A stretch of DNA of 64,000 bases from Eleginops maclovinus (taxonomy: Eukaryota > Chordata > Actinopteri > Perciformes > Eleginopidae), in the NCBI RefSeq assembly GCF_036324505.1, contig NC_086357.1:22393293-22457292 (forward strand). The letters run 5' to 3'. The position numbers and the translations under genes were made by a program. Below the pieces are notes generated by a model that worked only from the letters and a program-made list of their open reading frames with translations, made no database searches and was not told where the DNA came from. Numbering within the stretch: position 1 is the first letter of the stretch; every line of letters begins with the position of its first letter. Below, one piece after another: positions 48,309 to 62,000 of the stretch.

Positions 48309-49896
48309 GCCCCAAGTGTAAAGAAAAGCTAGGAACATGGCTGTCACTGCTTTCCCAAACTTTTGGATAAGATGGCAAATCCATGAGAAAATAGGCCACA
48401 CACACACCTAACATAAACTTCAATATTATTTAACCGCCGGGTTAAATGCAGTGGAGCTCACCGAGGGGCTTAATGTAACAAAATGGCATCTTTTGCTTCT
48501 GCTGGATCAATATTTGAAGCACGCTGATTAGGGGTCTTTGTCACCCCACACAAGGCAGAGAAGGCAGGTCATTCTCCACAAAAGAGCCTGGACTTCAAGT
48601 GTAACAAACCACAGAGCTAAACAGATGCTTCACTCTATCAAAATCTGTTTCAAATTCATTCATAACACGACTTAAAAAGCATGTGTCTACCACAGTTTTT
48701 TTTTTCTCCTATGCCTCTCAAACAATAATGGGCTAATTGAAGCTTGTTGTACTTGTCTTAACAATCCTGTTACTACTGTTGTTGTCAGTAAAATATGTGT
48801 AATTAAAAATTACATTTCCGCCCGCATAGGTGGTACATGTTTTTGTTGTCGTCAGTCCTGTCAAATGGGGAAATAAAAGCAAAGTAATTAACATAACATG
48901 TGTTTATGTCAATGCTATTACTTCGGGAACAACAGGGGCCGCCGTGCTGAACAGAAAACGCAAATTCAACTGTTGATTCAAAAGAAAAACGGATGTGAAT
49001 GTTTTGTGCCCGAAATAAATAATATCCACTTTGTGTGAAATAGTCTAACAATGACAGTAAACATCCAGGGCTCCACAGGATGTTGGCTGTACATTATTTG
49101 ATCATCTCCGCTAGGCCAACATCCAGGGGCTGACAACTAAACCCATTCAGCATTTATCTTGAAGCATGTTGACATCATCCCGAAGTCTAACTAAAAAGCA
49201 TAATTCGCAGTTGTGGCTGCCTGGGGAAAACAAATGATGTGTAAGACAAGTGCAACGGTCGTGACCCTGGAGAATAAGAGCTCCAAACTTCATGCAACAA
49301 ATAGTGACTTCTTTCTCTCACATATTAGGGTTCAAGTCGTGCATTATGAGGGGAGTGAAGTGGAGGAGGCAGTGGTGGGGGTGGGTGCATGAGGAATTTC
49401 CTGCCAAATGTGCAATAAAATAAAGTCTAGCTGGTGGCCAGACACTTCCATAAAGGAATGTTTAAAGGGCTGCCAAAAGGGGGTTTTATGGAAAGTTAGT
49501 TCGTGGCTTTTATGGAAAATACATGTAGGCCTGCTACACAAAGTTTAGCTAAAATCCGCCGGAACATTACAGAAGGTTTTACATTTCATATTTGCACATT
49601 TTGGCGGATACACACGATGAAAAACAAAATGAGGCTTGTTAGGCAGGAGTTAACGTTATAGGGGTCTTTTTTCTGAACAAAGGAGTAATTTCCTCCTCTC
49701 CGTGGTCGATGCGGAGACCATCACACACTTGGCTCGCCACCTCAAACCAGACAAAAACTTAACATCCCCCCCGCTTTAACCACACATTCCCAAAAACTTT
49801 TCGAAAAATTGCAGGCGTCAAAATAGGTGTCAGTGAAACCCATCGAATTCATGCAACTTCCCCCCGAAACATGAAGTGAAAGAAGGTGTTTTTACC

Positions 49897-50460
49897 TCTC
49901 CTCTGCAAGTGTCTGATATCCAACAGTAAAAAGAAAAGCGGAGACTGCCGAGGAGAAAAACATAAAACTTCAAGAGAATTTCGACCTCAGTGCATGAAAC
50001 GCATTGGAGCACCGTAGATGTCTTTCCTTTTGTCCCGGTAAGCCTGCTTTTCAACACAGCGCCCACGTGTTTGCTACAATGTTACAAGTCTGGGTGCAAA
50101 CAAATCTATTATAGGAACTAATCTCGCGTCTTCCTTTTTTGTTGTTACAACTGAGATGATTTCATTCTTCTCGTAGACATCTTCACCACCTCCGTCCACA
50201 TTGTCAGACGCAACAACGTATCCCTCCGCACAAAAGTGAGGGCCTCAATGCCAGCGGTGTCCGATTTCAAACGCCTTTGAGAGACGGGGTCTTTTCACAG
50301 AGGGAAAAATACAGCTTTAACGTGTAACAACCGCCAAAACGACGGAAATGTCTAATGTCGAAACTCAGTGTTGTGTGTCGTATCTGCAATCCTTAAAATG
50401 CAAGAGCGCTACGAGCACTATGTCGTACTGCGGAAGGCTATCGTAAGAAAGTTACCTGCG
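49897..50460 (-). promoter_or_regulatory. tcf3: tcf3 non-coding first exon and promoter
   Basis: A minus-strand donor GAGAG/GTAAAA follows 49897, the likely end of a non-coding first exon. The surrounding 50.0-50.5 kb is relatively rich in CpG (for example cgtctcgc-, cgacgg- and cgcaaaa-like words) compared with the AT-rich flanks. This fits a TATA-less promoter. The transcription start cannot be placed exactly. Confidence 0.5.
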
Positions 50461-53400
50461 ATTACACAGCAGCAGCTTGACGAGATGGCACGATAAATGT
50501 GAACGAGCTCAGCCAATGGGGGAGCGTATACGCTTGATCGGCAGCGACGGCAGCCAATGAACGGCTGAAAATGCACGTAAAGCCCGCCTTCTTCTTGACG
50601 CTCACTTTCCCTGTGTGCTCAGGGAAGCTGGCTGAGGGGGGCTCCTCCAACATGCCCGCTGACATCATTTTATTACTTTGGTTGGTGTGACCTCTTTGGC
50701 TGTTTTTAAAACAAACAATATATTTAACCGGATGATTTATTATTTGGTTATCCAAATGCAACTGTAAACTAAACGTTATTGTTATGCCTAGCTATTGTCA
50801 TTTGTTGCCTCGACATTTAAAACAGGCTACTTGAAAAACTGTCATTACTTTTTTTTCTAAATCAACATGCAATTAGATGAATGTTATTTAAATATATAGA
50901 ATTGTGTGATGTAGGCTCTGGATGGATATAAGAAAACTAATCAAGCGTTACTTAACCTAGCATTTGAATGAACATATGACGAATATGTTTAACACATATT
51001 TCCAAACATTGTCTGGTTCCAGAATAATATTTCACATAGCTGACTATACTTATAAATACTATATGTTACATTAAATTGTTACGTAATATACACTAATACT
51101 CCTCCCGCTAAGTCGATTAATCAGAAATGTATATTTCATGCTGCATGAATTACTTCAAGAAACTTTTGACCACATTTTTGGGAAAAACAAGATTTTAAGT
51201 AACAATTTCCTATGAATCTTTGTGGATAAATTCAGTTTTACAGATCTGTTAATTAAATTACTAATTTGTCAACAAATTCCATGAGTGTAAGACGACTAAG
51301 CACTTCTTAAGTCGAGGATAGTCCTAATTTTCATTATGCCTGCAAGCAACAATTATTATTATTTATTTTTATTTGTCTTCTGTTTATGGTAATAGAGTAT
51401 GTTTTGTCTAAAATAATCAGAAAATAGCAACAAAAAATAAATGCCCATTATTATTCCCCAGAGACCAAGCTGATGTATTGAGACTGCTTGTTTTATTTAA
51501 TCAATATTAAGTTTGCTGTTAGAAAAACTAATATAGAGAAATGGATAAGATCATTAAGAAGCTTGAACAATTAAACATCGTTCTTTTTTAGTAGCTGATT
51601 TTCTGTCATTCAACTCATATATTTATGGTTTCTGCCCCAATTTCTATGTCTATGCAGCCAGTCTGTTTGTGAATGAGCTGACAAACATAAAACTAACACA
51701 GCCTTAGTAACTGCCTGCTCCAGAGCAGAGTGGAGAGGAGGGAGAGCAGAGTATAGGATCACAGAGGAAGGGGAGGGGGGGGGGGGAGAAATAGTTCAGA
51801 GAAAACAGTTCAAACAGGGAGGGCACACCGGATGATCTACGCAAAATGTGTCTGTAATGTTAAAATGCTGCTCTTACAAGAAAACAAGAGCAAATGATAG
51901 ATATTTGAATTTAACTGCAGGTCTTTTACCATTATGATAAACAACCACAAACAATGGAATAACTTTAGATGACCCTGATATGTTACTAATTTGTTTCCTG
52001 CCTGTATTGTACAGAAAATCCCTCACACAAAGACACACACTCCTTTGAAAAGTGTACGTAGGTGTTCACCAGCTGTTGTTCTTAGCCTGAGGGCAAACCC
52101 GTCAAAGAAGAGGGAAGTTAGGATGACCCCGCTTTGTTTCTGCTCCAAGAGTTACCATGTTTTATATATACATACAGTCTAGCCATGTTATTTTATAAAG
52201 AAACAAAACAAAAAACAACAGAAGCCTTCAGAAATATATCTTAGCACACAGTAGACCAGAACAAAGGCCAAAGTATCTGTGCAGTCACAGTGTGGGCGGG
52301 ATGCTAACACCGTTTAATAAAATATAACACATGGCAGATGCAAACATATAGCTGACTATCCTAATGCTGTGTATTTGCATAGAGGTCACTAATGGGAAGG
52401 GGGATTTGCTGTCAATAGGACATATAGGTAAATAATCCATTGGGAGTCCCCTGGGTGAAGGAAAAGCCTCGGCACAGAACATTAATTAGTCTCACGGACC
52501 GACTTAGGAATGTAATGGGGTTACTGCTCGGAACAAGCGCACATATGGGCCATAAATACCTTCACAAACATACCATGCACACATTCACATTTGGTCACAC
52601 ACACACAGGTACTCACAAAAAAACAAACATCCAACAACAGCCAGAAAATAATCACAGCTATCAAAGAAAGAGCATCTTGAGTTATTTATCTAACACCTAT
52701 TTGGAATCCTTTCATATTAATCAAAAGATTAGATTTGAGCAGATGGAAACATCTGTTTGGGGAAATAAAGTTTTAGTGCAGCCAGAGAAAATCTTTCATA
52801 TTCTCGCTTTTTTTCCAGAAGACGTTAAGGCCTTGAGTAAGAATAGTGCTGTTGTCAGTATTAGCAATGAGGCTTGTAAGCCCTCCAAGTAGTTTGTAGT
52901 AACAGCTGGGTCTGACATGGAGAGCATGTACAAGGGCAGCCAGGCTGAAGAGAGGGAGGGGGCGGAAGAAGAAGAATTAAGAAAACATATATAGTGAGAA
53001 TCTTCACCTTAATGAACACAGAGTATATGTGAGGGGGACACGAGGTTAACAGAAATCGGTTGTATAACAGAAAGACAGAAGAGAATTGATTTAGGCATTA
53101 TCGTCTCTTGAGCTATATTTCCATCTTGTCTATAATTTGTATTTACAAGGGAATTAGGGCGGTACCCCCTTTCATTTGAGCGCAGGGCACTAGCTGGTTA
53201 GATATGTTATTCCTGATATTGAGCGATGCAATTATATTCAGCTGTTAGAAAAGAATCCGTGCAGCCTGTAACATATAAGTAATAAAATGTGGCTGTCGAC
53301 TGTTTTGTTTGTTTCACAATCAACTCCGACTTTTAAATAAACAACAGATATTGACCTCTAAAAGCTCAATTCGTATGCTAAAATGATGTTGCATTATCCA

Positions 53401-55591
53401 ACTATGGGTAATGTACCGCATGGTGAAAGCTCACAGTGTCATTATAGAGAAAGGAGCAAACAAAAACACAAACATGCCATGTATAATCTGAAAATGTATT
53501 CACAGTACAATGGACGGTTAAAGGCAGGATGGGGAGGGATGCTGTCACACATGCCCTCGATGATTCCTTCCAGCCATTCCCGGCTTTATATGTGTAATTA
53601 ACAACAGATGCACATGAGAAATTAGCATATGTTTGGCACATTGGTGCTAATCTCACATATATTTGTGCATATTCATGAAATATATATGTACACATATTTC
53701 GATTCAAATACATTCTCACAGGAAAAAAATGATAAGGTTTAATAAGTGTACTTAATTCTCTTTTGTTTTGCATCAATAATGCTTTGTGGAGGACAGAAAA
53801 AAGGAGGGCAACCCTGCATAATAGTATAGATGCCTCACATAGGTCACCTTTATTTCTAGCTGCTTTAACCTCCAATCAAAAAGCAATGCATTGTTTCCAC
53901 AGCTGTGTTTATTTCTGGCTACCTGCCTCAGCACTCTCACGTGAAATACACCTTTAACGCTCATTGCCATCTTGCTCTGCTCATAGGAAGCCAGCCATGC
54001 AAGCCGAACCACATCACCGGGTTATATCACACACTATGATAAGCCCGTAAACATACAGTATAGGCAGCACGCATAATGCACACAGAGCTTGGTGGTGAGG
54101 CAAGCTGCTCACCTCGTTCCACACTGAGCCCCTCACAGCCTGTAATAGTAGAGGCTTAGGGTTGGGTGGGGGAAGGGCAGAGGTGCACAGGTTTCTGATC
54201 AGACAAGAAAACTAGGCCAAGACCAACAATCCCTCTCCCCGAACAACCTCGACCCCTCCTAAATGCTACAACTTTGTTACAGGGCTGTGACAATCACTTG
54301 GCGAGATTGTCATTAATGGCGAAGCAAACAGAGTGATTTTGAGCCACAACACATGTATTTAGAGGCATAACAGCTTCTCATAGCCGGGCTATGATTCATG
54401 CTTCCTTGCCCCTTTGGAAGCTGTCCTCCAATAAGAGTTAGAGGCTGGGGGTAGGAGCGGATAGATTGATAGTGTTGGCTGAGTGCCCATGCTCTGAGTC
54501 TATCTGTGCTGAAGGGGAGGAGACAGGGGGAATCTATCTGTTGTGCTCTCTATGCTCATGATAAACTGACTCCCGTCAAGCTTCTTCCCCCTATTACAGC
54601 TTGCCTGGCAGAAAACACCCAAACTCGCCCCGACTTCCAACAGAAAAACAATGAAATGTGGGGAGTGAGTGATTTAAACAGCAAGGGCAACAGTCTGCAA
54701 GGTTATGCTATCCCCTTTCAGCGATAGATCAGAAACAAAAGCCAAGCAGGGCAGTTGTTTTGGAACAAGTGAGGGCAGCGTATCTTCTCAAATTCAAACA
54801 AAGTATCCAAACTCAAAGGGACACAGCCAAAACCAGATTTCAACTTCATCTCTGATGGGACCATCGCCAGCAGTAAAAAGCATTGTCCCTCTCCATTATC
54901 CTGAAACTGTAATTCCCACAGAGCTCCACAGTGAGAACGAAAATGAGTTTGAGGGATTGTCCATGACATTAATCCTCCCAAACACAACAGTTCCAGACAG
55001 GATCCAATATAGAGACAGACAAACACAACGTAAATCAACAATCTATTTACTAAAGTAAAAACTAAATCAACAATCATTTTGACTTGGCTATGCTTTCATT
55101 TGACAATGGCTTTTTTTTCTGGATGCAGCTTCCTCTGTTCTCTCTGCTGATTTTATGGGACCCCTCCCTGCCTTCTTGAAATCCCATTACTGTGCAGTTG
55201 TATGGATGCCCTGTTCTGCCACCCTCGCTCCAGGTATAGAGAACAGAAGACCAGTTTCCTGTTTACAAAGCCAGTCAATTAAAAAGCCCAACAACCATAC
55301 AATATGGCTAAGGGGAAGGAGCAGATAGGAAGCTGTTGTGAGGGGTTGAATTTAAGCGATGAAGAATGGGAATGTGATAGAGGAACTGAGAGTGGCAGAT
55401 AGAGAAAGTGCAAAGTGAAGGGGAGCTACCTGAGCCAAAAAATATCTCTTCCCCAATCTGAAAATAATACAGTAGTCATATATATATCGAGGGGGGAGGT
55501 GTGCGAAAAATCACATGATAACAATCAGATCAGAAGCTGAATTGACTCTAAATCAATTGAAGTAGGCATGTCAGGGCTGCCCAGGACAGGA

Positions 55592-55608
55592 GGGGGGGGG
55601 GGGGGGGG
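55592..55608. repeat. Poly-G run
   Basis: Seventeen consecutive G residues; error-prone and capable of forming a G-quadruplex. Confidence 0.95.
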
Positions 55609-55704
55609 AGAGAGGGAGTGAAAGGGAGATAGATGTGAGCCCGTGTGGGGGAGGGAAGCAGAGATTGTTGGTGTCGTGGGAGCACTGCAACAACAATAAC
55701 AGCA

Positions 55705-55729
55705 GTGTGTGTGTGTGTGTGTGTGTGTG
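55705..55729. repeat. (GT)n microsatellite
   Basis: About 12 GT units. Confidence 0.95.
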
Positions 55730-56354
55730 AGTGACAGAGTGAATGAGTTAGAGTGGAAGTGGGGATGTGTTATGGCTCACAAAAGTGATGAAATGACATC
55801 TCCTTTACTCCGGCACACAGCTGCTGGAGCAGCAGAGAACACACTGTTAAGATTATCTGACCTTCTATTTTCTTTGCTAGCCGCCGGTCAGAAGTGTCTG
55901 CCCGCCTGTCATGTTCGCCTCTAATTAGCTTTATCTACACAATGACTGCACTGTGTCCATTACAAACACATTCCTGCCCATTGATGCTCACATCGTTAAT
56001 ATAACCTGCATGATTTCTTAAATTCACCGGCGTTTACTGAGAAAAAAGTATCACAAATAAACTTGATTTAAATGTGTTTTGAAGGTTCTTCATTTTACAT
56101 TTACACTCCCAAAAATACTCTCTGCTTTGATACAAATCAAGTCCTTGTCTCAAAGAGCTAAGCTAATGATTACAGCTTCCAGGTAAAAAAAATCCAATCG
56201 GCATGAAAACTTATGGATATGACAAATTTGGGGTTGATGCTTCTCTTTTTTGTTGTTTTCTCTTTTTCTTTCATCTCTTTTTCTCCTCCCCTCCCCCCTT
56301 TCTTTGCAGATTAGAATTCATTAGCAATCAAAGAGCCTCCAGAGAGCTCCAGCT

Positions 56355-56392
56355 CTTAATTACCTACTCATTTGCATTTTTGCATATTAATG
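56355..56392. promoter_or_regulatory. Octamer/homeodomain-like element B (upstream of tcf3)
   Basis: CTTAATT, octamer ATTTGCAT (56370-56377) and TGCATATTAATG in the same order as element A at 40285. It is embedded in sequence (56305-56400) that lacks repeats and is rich in homeodomain-type TAATT sites. Confidence 0.4.
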
Positions 56393-58138
56393 ACTGCAGG
56401 GTTTTGGTAGGGTTTTTGCCGCAGTGGTTTAAAGGCACCTCAGTCCTCTTGTTCTCTGGGGAGGAGGAGAGATGGCCAGAGGCAAAGCTCCAAGCCTGTC
56501 CAATCCCCCCCTATCCTGCCTGATGGGAGCTGGACAGAGCAAGAAGAGAGGGGGTGTTGGCCGGGGACATATGGGACCGGTGGGGTACGTGGTGACGGGG
56601 GGGGGATTCAGGGCTGCACAGGTTAAAGGTCAATGTCCCTTATCAACATAAGAAAGAACACATGTCTCCGGCGCTGCCTAATTATTGTCATATTGAGCAG
56701 TTTAAACACCTGATCTGAAAAAATATACCCTCAGAGAACTGGAAATCTATACTGCAGAGATTGCTCACGTGGCTTTTATTGAGGGCGGCAGCTAGTTTGG
56801 ATGAAACTCATGTCCCACGGTGTGCAGAGGCAGGGGCATTTTATATCCCTGGAGAAAGGTGTGTACCGGTGAAAATGAGGGTACTGGTGTGTAGCTGTTT
56901 TGCTTTACATTACAGCCTGTCTCAAAGTGTTCATCGTGAGGGCAGTAAGAGGCTAATTTACTGTGAGCCTTAATGATGCCAGTATGCATGCATATGTGCA
57001 CAAGCATGTACAATTATAAAACCCCACCTATGCGCAAAAGCATATAGACAAACATGTAAACAGTTGCAGGACACACACATCCATACACATGCGCATGCAC
57101 ATTCACATGCACATGACTGAGGGAATAATACCACTAGAGACGGCAGACAACAGCTCCCAGGCATCTCCCAGCCCCTGAAGTGCTGCTGTTCCTCTTATCC
57201 AATATGTTTTGACTGAAACAATGATGTCTGAACATGGAAAATAACACCATATCCCACTGTGCTTTCAGATACCTTACAAACACAACAATTAATGACTTGG
57301 AGCCGTGAGACATCTGGCCAACAGGTTCAAGATGATTGAATAAAACATGGCATACTATAACATATTACTCAGTATGGATTTTTATCATACTAGGTTTGGA
57401 AAAGGGGCTTTTAAAAAAAAGAAAAACTTGGTATTTTCTTCACGCAAACAAGTGCCACATGTATGAGGAAACGTTGAAATGTGGTGACGCTTCACTAGAT
57501 GCAAGACACATACATGTCTCATGCTGCATCCCTGAAAGCATACTGCTTACAGAGGGGGCTTAAGTCGACTTAAGTGCTATTAGTGGAGCATTATAAAATG
57601 TGTGTGTGTTTGAGTGTGTGTCTGTTCAGCCAGGGCCTGAGGACTGCAGCAATGTGTGGGCTGTCGGGGTGGGGTTAATGAGCTGTTCTGTGACCTCTGT
57701 CACCCCACAGGACCGCCTCAGGGAGACAGACCGAGACAAACAGGAAGACAGGGTGACAACAAGCCCAGGGTCGCAGTCTGCTGCTGGACTTCTGGGACGC
57801 ATCAGATATAAAACTCTATAGGTGGCATAACCTCTATATCAATATCTTCAAACAAGACCTCTGTTAGTAAATATCCTTTTGAATCAGGTCACTACAATAT
57901 TTCTTAATGAAAGTCAGGTGAAAAACACAACGTCTGCACCTGGATAGGGAGGCTTTTTTGTGTCACTTAAATGCATGTTTATGCATCAGATAAAATGATA
58001 CTCGGTGCTGTCATGGTAAGTAGAGAGGGTGAGTAAGAGAGTAAAAGAAAGATTTCAAAGAGAGAGGGAAGCAGAGCAGTGATGTGGCTGCACTATGAAG
58101 ATCACTGCATCCGCTCAACATGATAACAGAGATACTAC

Positions 58139-58151
58139 TGCCACCTGCTGG
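58139..58151 (-). promoter_or_regulatory. CTCF-like motif, reverse orientation
   Basis: On the minus strand CCAGCAGGTGGCA fits the CTCF core at every position. It faces the plus-strand motif at 28163. Confidence 0.4.
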
Positions 58152-58340
58152 TTGGTGTGGAGAACTGACCTGTCAGAATAAGTTGCATTATGCACAGAAA
58201 ACCATAATATGTCAACGTGATTCAATCCTAAGAGATTCCTGCTATTATAAAAAGATAATGTTGAGATGTTAAAAACAACGATTATAAAAAAAGCGTTGCC
58301 TGTTATTTTGACCACCCTTGTAACTCTATAAATTAAAAAT

Positions 58341-58368
58341 AATATATATATATATATATATATATATT
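58341..58368. repeat. (TA)n microsatellite
   Basis: About 14 TA units. Confidence 0.95.
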
Positions 58369-58706
58369 TAACAGGGTTATTTCGTTACATGATACACCAT
58401 TGTACATCCTTGATTACAGATAATGCTACTAACAGAAACTAAAACAAATATGACTTTATTGTTCGATCGGTCGGAATAAGAGACAAAATTATCCAGTCAA
58501 ATATTTGCAACCATTGTTTTTAATAGAAAGATTTTATATTCTTTAAACCAGACAACCAGATGCCAGACATTTTTGGATATATTAAAAAAAAAAGAACAGA
58601 AAAAAATAAAAATGACACAAAATGGAATTATATGGTTTAGACTGTGTGGATTTAGTGGTCTCATATGCAATACAATTTATTTTCATTGCCAAAAAGTGCA
58701 AATTCT

Positions 58707-58724
58707 CCCCCCCCCCCCCCCCCC
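58707..58724. repeat. Poly-C run
   Basis: About eighteen C residues, followed by more C-rich sequence to 58763. Confidence 0.95.
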
Positions 58725-59005
58725 AAAAGAAAATCACCAATATCCCCCCCCGCCCCCCTCCCCTGCAGCTTCCAACAGATATGGACTGACAGACTGCTAC
58801 GCTAAGAGAAAAAAAACATTGTGGAGAGAAAGGGGGTTATTTAAAAAGTCAACACCACAGAATCACATGGGGAAGAAAGCGGCCTCTGCACTCTCTGGCC
58901 GCGCTCCATTCAATTAGTGATGCCGCAGCAGGTGCTCTGCCTTTGGGATGCACTTGTTGTGATACACAGAGCGGGGTGTGGTCACATGTGCAACAGCAAG
59001 TTTAA

Positions 59006-59011
<6 letters not shown>

Positions 59012-59041
<30 letters not shown>
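59012..59041. repeat. (GA)n microsatellite
   Basis: About 15 GA units. Confidence 0.95.
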
Positions 59042-59043
<2 letters not shown>

Positions 59044-62000
59044 GGAGCGGCGTTTCCTTCCGGATGTGAGCGTGTGCATTTGTGATTAATGTCCTGGTTT
59101 TAGAGATGGGACACATTCTGCCATTTTTAAATGTACATCAGAAAGCATATCCCTCTGTAAAGGATCATCATGATGATCACAGTTACACACCAATCTGTTA
59201 TAAATAGTTTCTCTCCCAAGTCATACAATTTACTGAATGGATTCATTAAATGTTTATCATTTCTACTGAGATCCTCTTGATTTGAGAAAGATGTTAAGGC
59301 CAAAAACATTTCCGTACTGATTTCCAAAAGTGCATGATGGTCTTTTGGCCGTTTCATCCGTCTTTCATAATCATTTAAGCTCTATATGGATACCAGATCC
59401 AGCCTCTAACTACAGACAGAGCATTATTGCAGATAAAAAAGTTCTGCAGTGGATACACACCACATGTTTAACATTCAGCACAGCTAGCCTTCTCAGAAAG
59501 CTTTGCAACTGTTATACAGGATTCTTTTTCAAGAAAAGGAGTCTCCCAAAATGAGATCAAATGACCTTTCTCCCAACAAGATCTGAGACGGTAAGCAGAG
59601 AGCAGGTGAGGGGAGGTCTGTCCAGTACCCCCCCCAACCCCAGCCCCACGTTTGTGTGACTATGCAATAAGCTGCATATAAACAGGTATGTTGGTAGTTT
59701 AACAGAGATGTGTTGTTTGTGTCCAGATGAGGCGGCAGCTTGAAAACCACCTTCAATACCAAATATTCAAGTTATTTTCTCATTTTCATCAAATTGGTTT
59801 TTTTGCATTTAAATAATCATTGCCACTGAGAAATAGAAAAAAAAGACATCAACAGGAACAACAAAATAACAATAGTGATAACCATCGAATAAAAGCGCAC
59901 ACATTTCAGGATGGCCTTTCGCAAAAGTGCTTTTGTTACAATCGCAGAAGCTTAAAAAGGCAGTTGGATAGCGGTACACTTGGGGGCCTTATGGCTGTCT
60001 GTCTGTCTACGTGTCGGAGGCTAGACAGGCAGACTGATACAGCCAACTTAAAAATGTTGACCGTTTCTTCCTGCCGTCTGCAACACACATCCTTCACACC
60101 GGCCAAAAACCCTAAAAAAAGCTGGAATCACAGTCTGAAGCTGTGGAATGTTTCCTAAATTAGTTTAGGTGATTGAAACTATATCTCACCCTATCCCCTC
60201 TCCCTTTCTCTCCCGCAGGTTCCCCTGCTGAGGACGTGTGATCTCTGATCAAAGGCCGGTCGGCAGCAAAGATGTAGACTCTGAGTCCAGAGAGAGGGGG
60301 AGCGAGGGGAGAAGAGAGAAGCAGAACATACACTCCCCCGTGCTATCTCTTTTCAAAAATGTTACTGACTTATAAGAGGGAATCTCCAGTGCCTTCCTTC
60401 CCTCCAACAAACAATTCACAGGATCAATATTAGATGGAGGAATAGGCTGGTCACAGCCACTTTACAATGGGGGAACTGTTCCTGCTCTCATCTTTCTGGG
60501 AACTGTTATGGTAAATATTGGTGAACATGAAAGGCAAACACAGAAGAAACTTGGAGGGTTGATTAGACATACCGTGAACTTAGCAGACATTGAAACCCAA
60601 TGCATAGCAGTGTATTTTCCACCTGAGTAGTACTTACATAGAGACAAAAGAGATCAGCAACATTCTGTGAATCTGTGGTGACCTCCTTTGGGTTACAATT
60701 CTTATCATATTGTGGCCATGCATTCCTACCAGCTAAGAGGACGATTGCTCAGCAAACAGTCCGTCACCCGGGCTTTCTAACCTCATCCCTGAAAAACAAC
60801 ATCCAGCTTCCCCTACCACCCGTATTTAATCCTCCTCCCTGTATGCCAACCTTTGTATCCCCCAGAGACTGAGAGACTCCAAGAGCAAACTGTCCCCACC
60901 CGGCCGAGAGCAGCCAACAGACAGCAGCCTGCCTCTCTGAAGAACCCAGGGCTGTCTGTGTAAGTGCCAGAGCCACGCTGAGCATAGTGCCGTACTACAT
61001 ATGCTGCGCTCAGCTTGCTGTGCATCAAGAGCCTGATGGAAAACAAACAGAGAAATCAGGTGTGCAGGAAAATGACGAAGCAAAGCAAATAGTCCACCGT
61101 CGGCCACCACAAATCTGAATGTTAACAGTCACCCCGCCCTGCTCGCTCGATTATTTACAGTTATAATTGTTATCATAGTTGTTGGTCGTCTTTGTTTTAT
61201 GGCCTTCTCAGATAGATTCCCGAAAACTCTTTGATAACAGCATAGGAAAAACATATCAAGGTCAATTTGGAAAAACATTTGCATTAAAGTTCTGAGAGTG
61301 TCTCAGTAGAGCGTGGGTCAGAGTAACCTTAGTGGGGCCGAGGCTGGGGACGCACCGGGGCGGATCCATAGAGGCTGACAGAGACGGAGCTCTGAAGAGG
61401 TGGCTATTCGTATTCATTTATTCAAGTAAAGCTTAAACAGATACATGATCAATTTTACTACCGGGCCAATCAGCATTTTGGTTTTAATAAGTGGGAAGAA
61501 AAGTTTTTAGTTATGGAAACAAAGAAATGAAATTAGGTTGTGAGTTCTGTCGGGTCCTGCCCACGTAAGGCACAATGTGGCCCTTGATGTTTGCAATGTC
61601 CACCTGGTGGGAGTCAGCCTCGGCCCCACGCTGCACAATGCAACTGTCTGGAAACATAACATGAAATAGGAAAAGCTTAGTGCTGCTCAGACAAGGCACC
61701 GGAGTCCCAGTCTGCTTAGAATATTTGAATTCAATTCAACCTTTTTCAGAAAGTAAACTGAACATTTCAGCAAGGATCAAAATAACAGTGTTCAACAATA
61801 ACAATATATTTCATATTATTTTTCATCAGTTGACTGAACATGAACTTGATAAAATCCCATCTCGAATTTACTTGATTAAATATCTCTTGCACCTGCACAC
61901 AGTACATCTCAGCCAACAGACCAGGACCAACTCAAATCTTTCCAATGTTTCGGAGAGGCTTCGCTACTTGCTAAGTGCTTAAATGTTGTATATTTGGAAT

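Noticed and set aside
52440..52892. Plus-strand 150-codon open frame
   Set aside because: His/Thr-rich from a CA-type run, no domain, no splice context. Likely chance.
57600..57821. Plus-strand frame with acceptor-like CCCCACAG then DRLRETDRDKQEDR
   Set aside because: No matching upstream exon, starts in a GT run, no recognisable family.
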